A stretch of DNA of 38,280 nt from Thermoguttaceae bacterium (GTDB taxonomy: Bacteria > Planctomycetota > Planctomycetia > Pirellulales > Thermoguttaceae), in the NCBI GenBank assembly GCA_017937485.1, contig JAGBDN010000022.1, positions 1-38,280 on the forward strand, read 5' to 3'. This document shows positions 6,983 to 14,784 of the stretch, one piece after another (position 1 is the stretch's first letter; each line of letters starts with the position of its first letter). The notes beneath the pieces are model-generated. The model was not told the DNA's origin. It worked only from the letters and a program-made list of their open reading frames with translations, and searched no databases. The position numbers and the translations under genes are program-made.

Positions 6983-8938
6983 ATGAAAACGCCCGACGAC
7001 GCTCCGCGACCGTCGACGAATCCGCCGTCCGATTTCGCTTGGCAAGTCGAAGAAAACGGCGACGTTACGATTACCCGTTTTCTCAACGAAACCGCGACCG
7101 CTTGCGTCGTTCCCGCCGAAATCGACGGTCGCCGCGTCGTTAAAATTAGCGACGGCGCGTTTTACGACCGCGCTTCATTAACGTCTGTCGCATTCCCGAA
7201 CTGTTTGAAAATTATCGATAAAGACGCGTTCGCCGCTTGCGAGTCGCTAACGTCCGTCGCGTTTCCCCGGGGATTAAAAACCGTTGGTTTCCGAGCGTTC
7301 GCCGGTTGCAAAGCGTTAACAAACATCGCATTTCCCCAAGGATTAAAAACCGTCGATTTCAGCGCGTTTGAAAAGTGCGAGTCGCTAACGACGTTGGCGC
7401 TCCCCGACGGTCTAAAAACGATCGAAGACGCCGCGTTCGCCGGTTGCGGTTCGTTAACGTCCGTCGCCTTCCCCAACACCTTAACGACAATTCGCGACGG
7501 CGCGTTCGCCGGTTGTAAGTCGTTAACGTCCGTCGCTTTGCCGGACTCCTTGAAAACGCTCGAAGACGGCGCGTTCGCCGGTTGCGAAGCGTTAACGTCC
7601 GTCGCGATTCCGGACGGTTTAAAAACGTTTGGTTACAAAGCGTTTGAGAACTGTCCCAATTTAAAAGCGTTGAAAATTTCGCCAGATTCCGAGCGTTTTA
7701 AGTTGGTCGGCGGCGCGCTCTTGACGAAAGACGGAACCGTCCTGCTCGACTACTTCGAAAATTTGCCGCAAGACGCGCCGTCGGGAACTTGCGTCGTGCC
7801 GCGGAGCGTCGTCTCAATTCAAAGCCGCGCGTTCGCCGAGAGCCGATCGCTAACGTCGGTCGTCTTCCCTGACAGTCTGCAAACGATAGGCGAACAAGCG
7901 TTTGCGTTCTGCGAATCGTTGTCGTTCGTCGAGTTTTCGGACGGCTTGCAAAAAATCGGCGACGGCGCGTTTTTCGGTTGCAAAGCGCTAACGTCCGTCG
8001 CGCTCCCCGACGGCTTGCAAAAATTCGGCGAAAACGCGTTCAAAAACTGCAAGTCGTTAACGACCGTCGCGCTTCCGGACGGTTTGAAAAGCGTCGCCGA
8101 CTCCGCGTTTGAAGAGTGCGAGTCGCTAACGTCCGTCGCGTTTCCGAACGGTTTGAAAACGATCGATCGTCGGGCGTTCGCCGGTTGCAAAGCGTTAACG
8201 TCCGTCGCGTTGCCAAGCGGCTTAAAAACGATCGGCGCCGGCGCGTTTTACGACTGCGCGTCGTTAAGTTCCGTCGCGTTCCCCCAAGGCTTAAAAACGA
8301 TCCGATTCGGCGCGTTTTTCGGTTGCGAAGCGCTAACGTCCGTCGCGCTCTCTCGGGGATTAAAAGTCCTCGGCGGAGCGTTCGACCGGCGTTCGCCGCT
8401 AAAAATCGACGTATCCCTCGCCGCTAAAAGTTTTAAGTTAATCGACGGCGTTCTCTTTTCCCAAGACGGTAAAACCCTTATCGCCTATTTTGAAAATCTA
8501 CGACAGGACGCCGACAAGGCGACCTACGTCGTTCCGCGCGGCGTCGAGGCGATTCAAGAGAACGCGTTTGGCTACTGCGAAGCGCTAACGTCCATCGAGT
8601 TTTCGGACGGTTTGCAAGAGATTCGCGACAGAGCGTTTTACGCCTGTTTGTCGTTAACGTCCGTCGCCTTCCCGAGCGGTTTGCAAACTATCGGCAAATA
8701 CGCGTTTTGCGGCTGCTCGTCGCTAACGTCCGTCGAGTTTCCGGACGGTTTGCAAGAGATTGGCGACAGAGCGTTTTGCGACTGTTTGTCGTTAACCTCC
8801 GTCGAGTTCCACGACGGCTTACAAACTATCGGCGAGGCAACGTTTTACGGTTGCAAAGCGTTAACGTCCGTCGCGCTTCCGTCCCCCGCGCCAACGCTCG
8901 GCTCCCTTGCGTTTGAAAGCAAAGTCGTCTTTCGCTAA
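6983..8938 (+). CDS. BspA-type leucine-rich repeat protein (second of a tandem pair)
   Basis: Paralogue of the preceding gene: 651 residues, the same N-terminal domain (TNPPSDFAWQV ... EIDGRRVVKI) and then about twenty LRR_5 repeats, with two of the FKL(I/V)DGVLFS-type inserts. The start is ATG 6983 with AAGGAG at 6969-6974; an upstream in-frame ATG at 6884 lacks a good site and would add an Arg-rich leader with no match in the paralogue. No secretion signal is seen. The reading frame ends at TAA 8936-8938. Eleven codons further on, in the same frame, lies WFEPR-stop (8957-8971), and its DNA matches the FEPR-stop end of the first LRR gene over 16 bases. The present stop therefore may be secondary. 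Confidence 0.9.
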   Translation: MKTPDDAPRPSTNPPSDFAWQVEENGDVTITRFLNETATACVVPAEIDGRRVVKISDGAFYDRASLTSVAFPNCLKIIDKDAFAACESLTSVAFPRGLKTVGFRAFAGCKALTNIAFPQGLKTVDFSAFEKCESLTTLALPDGLKTIEDAAFAGCGSLTSVAFPNTLTTIRDGAFAGCKSLTSVALPDSLKTLEDGAFAGCEALTSVAIPDGLKTFGYKAFENCPNLKALKISPDSERFKLVGGALLTKDGTVLLDYFENLPQDAPSGTCVVPRSVVSIQSRAFAESRSLTSVVFPDSLQTIGEQAFAFCESLSFVEFSDGLQKIGDGAFFGCKALTSVALPDGLQKFGENAFKNCKSLTTVALPDGLKSVADSAFEECESLTSVAFPNGLKTIDRRAFAGCKALTSVALPSGLKTIGAGAFYDCASLSSVAFPQGLKTIRFGAFFGCEALTSVALSRGLKVLGGAFDRRSPLKIDVSLAAKSFKLIDGVLFSQDGKTLIAYFENLRQDADKATYVVPRGVEAIQENAFGYCEALTSIEFSDGLQEIRDRAFYACLSLTSVAFPSGLQTIGKYAFCGCSSLTSVEFPDGLQEIGDRAFCDCLSLTSVEFHDGLQTIGEATFYGCKALTSVALPSPAPTLGSLAFESKVVFR

Positions 8939-9031
8939 AACGCCGCTCGATTTTGGTTCGAACCGCGTTAAGCGAAATGTCGTCGAGCGCCGTTCACGTT
9001 GCAACGCGTCGCCGTTTACCGCAAGAAACGC

Positions 9032-9061
9032 AAAAAAGCGACGCGCAAACGTCGCTTTTTT
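9032..9061. terminator. Bidirectional terminator between convergent genes
   Basis: A perfect 12-bp stem, AAAAAAGCGACG (9032-9043) with CGTCGCTTTTTT (9050-9061), encloses a 6-base loop. The A-run on one side and T-run on the other serve both strands. It sits between the plus-strand LRR gene and the minus-strand nagB. Confidence 0.88.
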
Positions 9062-9156
9062 AACGATTCTTTTTAACGCGTTACTTACCGTCGCATCAAA
9101 CGTCAAGTCGACGCAAAACGGCAACGCCTCGACAGCGCCGCGTTACTTGCCGTCGC

Positions 9157-9945
9157 TCAAAACTCCAAGTCGGCGCAGAGCGAAAACGACTCGGCGTCGA
9201 CGTACAGCGTCGCGTTCGGCGTTCGACGCAGAATCGTCGCCGGGCACGCTTCAGAAACCGCGTCGATCAACGTTTTACGCACCGCCGGCGCCTTCAACGG
9301 TCCCGGAACCGCGCAGATTAAACGACGCCCCGTCGTCAGGGCGGGAACGGTCAACGTCAGCGCCTCGCGCGGCGTCGACTCGAAGTTCGGGAAGCAACCG
9401 TCGTTCACCTGTTGGCGGCGGCACGCGTCGTCCAACTCGACTAATTTTACCCGTTTAGGGTCGTCGAAGTCCGCGACCGGCGGGTCGTTGAACGCAATAT
9501 GCCCGTTTTCGCCGATCCCCATACACACGACGTCGATCGGGCCGTCCGCCAAAATCGCTTCGTACCGCGTTCGCAACGCCTCGACGTCCGGCGCGTCGTC
9601 GGTTTGTTCGTCGAGCAGGTAAACCGCTTTGAACGGAAGCGCGTCGAAAATACGCGTTTTGAGGTAGTGCGAAAATCGCGCTTCGGAGCCCCGGGGCAAA
9701 CCGACGTACTCGTCCATATGCAACGCGACGACGCGACTCCAGTCGACGTCCTGCGCCGACGCAAGCGTTTCCAGCGTCTCGTTTTGCGACGGCGCGGCGG
9801 CGAAAATCACCCGCGCTTCGCCCCGTTCTCGAATCGCGGCGCGAATCGCCTCCGCCGCGGCGGTTCCGGCCCGAACGCCCAACTCGCGACGGTCGGCGCA
9901 AATCTCGACTTCCAGCAAATCTTTACGAAAAACTTTGGGCGCCAT
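9157..9945 (-). CDS. nagB: Glucosamine-6-phosphate deaminase family protein
   Basis: Predicted to convert glucosamine 6-phosphate to fructose 6-phosphate and ammonia, linking amino-sugar breakdown to glycolysis. The 262-residue protein has the family blocks HMDEYVGL (D78, matching E. coli D72), MGIGENGHIAFNDPP at 142-156, and a PNATLYVD C-terminus. Compared with E. coli NagB, the D141 position is Asn147, H143 is kept as H149, and E148 is Asp154. The NagB/6-phosphogluconolactonase superfamily contains several such variants, so substrate specificity is less certain than fold. The start codon at 9943-9945 has an AAAGGGAG site. It lies downstream of purF on the same strand but behind a strong terminator, so a separate promoter in 9946-10123 is likely. 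Confidence 0.85.
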   Translation of the reverse strand: MAPKVFRKDLLEVEICADRRELGVRAGTAAAEAIRAAIRERGEARVIFAAAPSQNETLETLASAQDVDWSRVVALHMDEYVGLPRGSEARFSHYLKTRIFDALPFKAVYLLDEQTDDAPDVEALRTRYEAILADGPIDVVCMGIGENGHIAFNDPPVADFDDPKRVKLVELDDACRRQQVNDGCFPNFESTPREALTLTVPALTTGRRLICAVPGPLKAPAVRKTLIDAVSEACPATILRRTPNATLYVDAESFSLCADLEF

Positions 9946-10123
9946 CTATTCTCCCTTTCTTTACGCAAACTTCGACGTTCGCGCGGTTTGCCTCGTTCGA
10001 CGTCGCCGTCCGAGCCGCGACGAACGCGTTGTCTTGTTCGCCGCAAGTTCCCCAACTCGCCCTAATTAATACGACGCTCCGAACGCGCCCGACGGTTTCC
10101 GAGCGTTCAAAAGCGGTTCGTCG

Positions 10124-10166
10124 ATTAAAAGCAAAACGCGAACGTCGAGACCGGACGTTCGCGTTT
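10124..10166 (-). terminator. Rho-independent terminator of purF
   Basis: A 13-bp perfect stem (10134-10146 with 10154-10166) has a 7-base loop. On the minus strand it is followed by TTTTGCTTTTAA. It begins 14 bases past the purF stop codon. Confidence 0.85.
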
Positions 10167-10179
10167 CTTGGTTAAGTCG

Positions 10180-11778
10180 TTACTTGCCAATCTTTTCGAG
10201 GTAACGTTGGCGCGCTTGCTCCATCAACTTGCACCCCCATTCGGTCGGGTACTCGTGATTCGCGCACGCTTCGCAGAGGTTCAGCGACGGAATCCCGATC
10301 GCTCGCGAACTCGCGCTCGGCGGAAGGAAGTGAAGCGAGTCGCACCCAATGTCGGCGGCCATCTCCGCTTCAATCTCCGGCGTTACCTTCCAGAACGACG
10401 TCGGGTCGTCGCCGCGACCGTCCGGCGCGAAACCGTAATGCTTCGCCAAAAACTTAATCGCGAAAAGTTCGGAATACGTCGACATATCGATCCCGTAGAA
10501 ACAGGGCGCGACGACCGGCGGACACGCGACGCGAACGTGAATTTCCTTCGCTCGCCCAACTTCGTAAATGCGCTCGATCAGAACGCGCATCGTCGTCGAA
10601 CGAACGATGGAGTCGTCGACGAGGAAAACGCGCTTACCTTCGAGAATTTGCGGAAGCGGCGTGTATTTCGTTTCGGCTTTGCGACGGCGCGTTTCGCCTC
10701 CTTCGATGAACGTGCGCCCGGTGTAACGGTTGCGCATCAGGCCTTCGAGGCACGGAATTCCAAGCGCGTAAGCCATCCCGTCGGCGGCGGCTTTGCTCGT
10801 TTCCGGCACCGGCACGACGATGGAGTTTTCGTCGAGTTCGACCGTTTCGCGGCGCGCCAACTCTTCGCCGAGTCGTTTGCGAGCGAGGTAAACGCTCTTG
10901 CCGTCGATGACGCTCGCGGCGTTCGCGCAGTAAATCCACTCGAAGAAGCAGTGCGCGGTGCGCGGCGACGGGGCGAACTCTTTCAGCTCGAAACCGTCTT
11001 TAGTAACGATCGCGACGTATCCCGGCGGCACGTCCTTGATTTGCTCCGGCGAAAAACCGAGATTGAAGAGCGCGACGCTTTCGCTGGCGGCGGCGAAGAG
11101 CTTGCCGTCGAACGCGTAGCAAAGCGGCTTCAAGCCGTGCGGGTCGCGAGCGACGAACATTTCGCCCAGCGCGTTCAAGAAGACGATCGTGTAACCGCCG
11201 TCGATCGACGCCGTCGACTTTTGACAGATTTTCAACAGATCGCGCTCCGAGTCTTTGAGCGCCGCGCAGAGATAATGCGTTAAGATTTCCGAGTCGCAGT
11301 CGCGAGCAAAATGCGTGTTTTCGTCGGTCGCCAAGAGTTTGCTTTTCAGCTCGTCGTAGTTCGTCAACGCGCCGTTAAAGGCGAAGCTAAACCACTTGTT
11401 TTTCTTGATATGCGGACGTTCGAACGGGTGCGCGTAACTCGGGTCGTCTTTGCCGCAGTCGGCGTATCGAACGTGCCCGATAGCGGCGCGTCCGGCCAAC
11501 TCCTCCATCAATCGCGCGTATTTTTCCGGACGGTTCAAACACAACGCTTCGGAAACGACGCCGACGTCTTTGTACGTCGTCAGCAGTTTCTGACGTTCCG
11601 GGTTGTACGTCGTCAGACCGGCGGAGAGTTGCCCGCGGTTCTGCAGGTCGAGGAGCATTCTCGGGAGAAGGCGCGAAACTTCGCTCGGCCCTTGCCCGGG
11701 GCACAACGGGGACGGTTCGTCGGTCGCCAAATGGTAAACGGCGACGACGCCGCATTCTTCGTGTAATTCGCAGCTCAT
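10180..11778 (-). CDS. purF: Amidophosphoribosyltransferase
   Basis: First committed enzyme of de novo purine synthesis: PRPP plus glutamine gives 5-phosphoribosylamine. The N-terminal Ntn glutaminase domain begins MSCELHEECGVVAVY. By analogy with Bacillus PurF, Cys9 is the nucleophile exposed after removal of a short propeptide. The glutaminase blocks GHVRYAD and the FNGALTNYDEL loop are present. The phosphoribosyltransferase domain carries the PRPP loop VDDSIVRSTT at 387-396, where Ser replaces the usual Gly of VRGTT. Cysteines in HCFFEW, CPPVVAPC and LCEACAN fit the four ligands of the iron-sulfur type. At 532 residues it is a little longer than most. No other purine gene adjoins it. Confidence 0.95.
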   Translation of the reverse strand: MSCELHEECGVVAVYHLATDEPSPLCPGQGPSEVSRLLPRMLLDLQNRGQLSAGLTTYNPERQKLLTTYKDVGVVSEALCLNRPEKYARLMEELAGRAAIGHVRYADCGKDDPSYAHPFERPHIKKNKWFSFAFNGALTNYDELKSKLLATDENTHFARDCDSEILTHYLCAALKDSERDLLKICQKSTASIDGGYTIVFLNALGEMFVARDPHGLKPLCYAFDGKLFAAASESVALFNLGFSPEQIKDVPPGYVAIVTKDGFELKEFAPSPRTAHCFFEWIYCANAASVIDGKSVYLARKRLGEELARRETVELDENSIVVPVPETSKAAADGMAYALGIPCLEGLMRNRYTGRTFIEGGETRRRKAETKYTPLPQILEGKRVFLVDDSIVRSTTMRVLIERIYEVGRAKEIHVRVACPPVVAPCFYGIDMSTYSELFAIKFLAKHYGFAPDGRGDDPTSFWKVTPEIEAEMAADIGCDSLHFLPPSASSRAIGIPSLNLCEACANHEYPTEWGCKLMEQARQRYLEKIGK

Positions 11779-12260
11779 AGTTCGATACGCTTGAAATTTT
11801 GGGGGCGGTCGCGCTTAGACGGCGCGGCGCCGAGGGCGTTAATTATCGCGACGTTTATCGTCGGCGCGCGTTGCGTCGACGGAATCGCGATTTCGCTTGA
11901 TTTATCGGCGTTCTCGAGCCCGATTCGCTAGAAATTCGCCCAAGAAATCGTCGAAAATCGAACGAATCCGCTTTCAACCGTTAGATTGAAAGTCGGAGGA
12001 GCGTTCCGGCGGCGCCAAGCGCGTTTTCTCCGAAACGCCGCCGTTATTATAACGTCTCTTCGCCGAACGAAAACGGGGGGGGCCGCGTCGAGAAAAACGC
12101 GATTTTCCGAAAAAACGCACCCAGACGGCGGTAAAATCGCGACGACCGCGACAATTTTAACGAGAAAAAATTTCAAGAAAACGCCGACGATCAAACGCTC
12201 GACGCGTCGCCGAGCGTTCATTATAATCGCCGCGTTAATTTCAATTAAGGCTATCTTATT
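11779..12260. other. Intergenic region upstream of purF
   Basis: About 480 bases without a convincing gene; a 92-codon plus-strand frame here (11986-12264) is Arg/Lys-rich, lacks a recognisable domain and looks like chance. A candidate minus-strand promoter lies at its far end. Confidence 0.5.
12220..12248 (-). promoter_or_regulatory. Candidate minus-strand sigma-70 promoter, possibly for purF
   Basis: On the minus strand TTAATT (12243-12248) and a perfect TATAAT (12220-12225) are 17 bases apart. The first gene downstream is purF, about 440 bases away, so the leader would be long. The -35 match is weak. Confidence 0.3.
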
Positions 12261-12428
12261 TTAACGCTTTCCGTATTCGAGCGTTTTCCTGGGCCGCGCC
12301 GAAATCGCACGCGCTTCGAGCGCCCGCGTTCTCGGATCGTCGCCGCTCGTCGCTTCGCCGCGACGTCGCGACGTCGGTTGCGTTAGGCGCCGATTCGACA
12401 TATCGCGGAGACGCCCGGGACGAGCGCC
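12261..12428 (-). pseudogene. Degenerate tandem copy of the 3' end of the adjacent cytochrome gene
   Basis: On the minus strand these 168 bases read as 55 codons plus stop, aligning end to end with the last 51 codons and stop of the cytochrome gene that ends at 12436. Shared blocks are LRDM, LTQP, RGE, SGDDPR, RALEA and KTLEYGKR followed by a stop. It begins directly after a TGA (12429-12431) and has no start of its own. It contains a 9-base in-frame insertion, and both cysteines of the WCLTQPC block are lost (Arg in the first position, Thr-Ser-Arg around the second). It is best read as a partial tandem duplication now decaying. Confidence 0.8.
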
Positions 12429-12435
12429 TCAAACG

Positions 12436-13557
12436 TCAACGCTTCCCGTATTCGAGCGTTTTCCCGGCCCGCGCCGAAATCATATACGCTTCGAGCGCCC
12501 GCATTCTCGGGTCGTCGCCGCTCATCGGTTCGCCGCGACACGGCTGCGTTAGGCACCAGTTCGCCATATCGCGGAGAAGAGCCGGGCGTCCGAGTTGCAC
12601 TTGATATTTCGGGTACGTTTCGGCGTGCGTCCCTTCGGCGTCCGGGTGGCACATATCGCACGAGACGCCGTTTTTGCTCCCGAGGAGGTTCGCGTCGTGA
12701 AAAATTAGCGAACCTTCGACGACGAGACGCTCCGTTTCGGCGGCCCAAAGCGCGGTTTCTCGCTCCGTATGGTTCCCGTAAGTATGCCCGGGTCGCTGCG
12801 AATCGAGCGCGTAAACGCCGGAATTATCGGCGATAGGTTTGAACGTCCGCCGTTCCTTTTCGACCGCGAGCCAACGATCGTCGAAGCCGCGCGCCCATTG
12901 GTCGTTCGTTCCCGGGATAACCGGCGCCCCGTGCGACAAATCGACCGGCGGCGACGCGGGCGCCAAGCCGTTCGGCGTTCGTTCCGGAGGGGACGGAGCC
13001 GAGCCGCCGCGCGTTCCGTCCGGCGCCGTCGAAACGGCTCGTCGTCCCGAGTCGACCGCCGACCGCGCCTCCCGACGTTCGAGCGTTCCGTCCGGCGCGA
13101 CCGTCCAATCGGGCTCCGGCGTTTCGGCGTTCGACGTTTTCTCTCGCGGCGACGCAGTTTGCGTTAACGGTTGATTTTGCTCCGTTTGCGACGTCGACGT
13201 CGAACGCGCCGTTTCCAAAATCGCCGCCGCCGTTAATTTCGGAGCGACCGGCGCAAAAACCGGAAGCGCCGCTTTTGGCGTTTCGACCGTTCCGACGTCC
13301 GCCGCCGAACGCGTTTCGCTCGACGTTTTAACCGGCGTTTTATTCGGCGTTTTATTCGGCGTTTCGACCGCTTGCGCCTTCGCCCGCGTTCCGAACCGTT
13401 CGTCCCAACGTTCCGACGCGGCGGCGACGGCGGCGTTAAACCGCTCCGCAAGCCGCCCGCCCGTTTCCGTCGACGTCGCGCCGACGGCGAGAACCGCCGC
13501 GAACGGCGCCGCTAAAATCGCCGCGAACGCCCGATCTTTCGCGTTCCATTTTCTCAT
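12436..13557 (-). CDS. Mono-haem c-type cytochrome with long disordered linker (module copy A)
   Basis: Third gene of module copy A. The 373-residue protein starts with an N-terminal hydrophobic helix (about residues 8-27) acting as signal or anchor. About 180 residues rich in Pro, Thr, Ser and Ala follow, then a conserved C-terminal domain of about 160 residues. That domain holds one haem site, CDMCH at 300-304, then PKYQVQLGRPALLRDM and WCLTQPCRGE, and ends LEYGKR. The latter part resembles the C-terminal region of SoxA/TsdA-like cytochromes, but no specific match is claimed. It is expected in the periplasm, receiving or giving electrons to the linked di-haem peroxidase. The start codon at 13555-13557 has AAAGGA, and the phosphoesterase gene lies 42 bases upstream. 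The short paralogue ending at 17322 lacks most of the linker. Confidence 0.82.
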   Translation of the reverse strand: MRKWNAKDRAFAAILAAPFAAVLAVGATSTETGGRLAERFNAAVAAASERWDERFGTRAKAQAVETPNKTPNKTPVKTSSETRSAADVGTVETPKAALPVFAPVAPKLTAAAILETARSTSTSQTEQNQPLTQTASPREKTSNAETPEPDWTVAPDGTLERREARSAVDSGRRAVSTAPDGTRGGSAPSPPERTPNGLAPASPPVDLSHGAPVIPGTNDQWARGFDDRWLAVEKERRTFKPIADNSGVYALDSQRPGHTYGNHTERETALWAAETERLVVEGSLIFHDANLLGSKNGVSCDMCHPDAEGTHAETYPKYQVQLGRPALLRDMANWCLTQPCRGEPMSGDDPRMRALEAYMISARAGKTLEYGKR

Positions 13558-13599
13558 TTCGCATTCCTTTCTATTTCAACGTTTAACGTTCTTACCCGC

Positions 13600-14784
13600 T
13601 CAATAACTCGGCAAATTCGGGCGTTTCGGGCGCTTCGTCGCGTCGCCGGCGACGTAAGCGGCCGGAACCAAAATCGGCTCGCGATTCCAAAAGCGGTAAA
13701 TTTTGTCGACGAGTCCGTCCGGCGAAATCCGCAACTCGCCGTCGCCGCAAGCGTCGTTCGGGTTGAACGGGTCGGGGCGGTTCATTTGAACGGTCAACTC
13801 CGGGACGCCGGTCGGCGGATACGGCCAAGGCCAAGCGGTCGAAAGCATCCCGTGAAACGCGATATTCCCTTCTCGATGCGTCAACAGCTGGTGCGTGTGC
13901 CCGTGCACGACCGTCGCCGCGTCGAACCGACTCAAAATCCGGCGCGCTTCGGCGGCGTCTTCGTTCCAAAAGTTCCAAGGGCGGTACAACCCGTAAAGCG
14001 GCGAGTGCGAAAAAACGACGATCGGCTTCTCGTTCGGGCAGTCGGCCAGCGTTTCTTCGAGCCAACGCAAGCCGGAAGCGCCGATTTTGAAACGGTTTTG
14101 AACGCCGTTGTCCAACCCGGCGACCGTTTGCATCCGCTCAACCGGCGTCATTTTTCGCGCCGTCCAAAAGTCGTCTTCGAGAACGCTCATAATCCCGACG
14201 AAGCGGACGCCCTTGCAGTCGAACGCCCAAAACGGCTCGCCGAAAAGCGAACGCCAACCGTCGCCGAGGTCGAGGTACCAGTCGTGTTCGCCGACGATGA
14301 TTTTCAACGGCGCGTCGAGGTCGCTCAATATGTCGCGCCCCAACCGAAGTTCTTCCGGCGAACCGAGTTGCGCTAAGTCGCCGCCGTAAATAACGAAATC
14401 CGGCTTCTCGGAAAGCGCGTTGACGTCGGCGACCGCCCGAACAAGCGCGTTGGCGAAACGGTCGTTTTTCTCCTTGACGTAAAGGTGCGAGTCCGAAATG
14501 TAAGCGACGCGAACGCCTTGGGTTGCGTCGCTCGCGCCGTCGGTTTTATTCGCGACGCACAAGCCGTTTGACGCCGTGTCGCTTTTCGGCTCTTGCGCGC
14601 CGACGAAACGCAACGTCTGAAACGCGCCGCTTCCGAACGTCGCGCCGGCGGCGGTCGCGGCGGCCCAAGACGCGGCGGCGACCTTCAAAAACGAGCGGCG
14701 GTCGAGCCGTTTCAACGCGGCGAAAATTTCGCTCCGCTCCCGTTCGACGCGGGTTTCCAAATTCTCTCGACGGTATCGGCTCAT
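13600..14784 (-). CDS. Tat-exported calcineurin-like metallophosphoesterase (module copy A)
   Basis: Middle gene of module copy A, 394 residues. A Tat signal is clear: DRRSFLK with the twin Arg at 29-30, followed by an Ala-rich hydrophobic stretch and FVGAQE near 60-65. The calcineurin-like metal site is nearly complete: DSH (D98, H100), GGD (D136), GEHD (165-168), FSH (H260) and GHTH (295-298). The usual GNH(D/E) motif reads GEHD in both copies. The substrate is unknown; the family covers nucleotide, phosphodiester and phosphoprotein hydrolases. Its start overlaps the peroxidase stop (ATGA, 14781-14784), so translation is probably coupled. Tat export implies folding with metals in the cytoplasm before reaching the compartment of the two cytochromes. 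Confidence 0.88.
   Translation of the reverse strand: MSRYRRENLETRVERERSEIFAALKRLDRRSFLKVAAASWAAATAAGATFGSGAFQTLRFVGAQEPKSDTASNGLCVANKTDGASDATQGVRVAYISDSHLYVKEKNDRFANALVRAVADVNALSEKPDFVIYGGDLAQLGSPEELRLGRDILSDLDAPLKIIVGEHDWYLDLGDGWRSLFGEPFWAFDCKGVRFVGIMSVLEDDFWTARKMTPVERMQTVAGLDNGVQNRFKIGASGLRWLEETLADCPNEKPIVVFSHSPLYGLYRPWNFWNEDAAEARRILSRFDAATVVHGHTHQLLTHREGNIAFHGMLSTAWPWPYPPTGVPELTVQMNRPDPFNPNDACGDGELRISPDGLVDKIYRFWNREPILVPAAYVAGDATKRPKRPNLPSY

Noticed and set aside
4853..8938. Regular short DNA repeats that could suggest a CRISPR array
   Set aside because: The period is about 69 bases, matches 23-residue LRR units in frame and the intervening sequence is coding.
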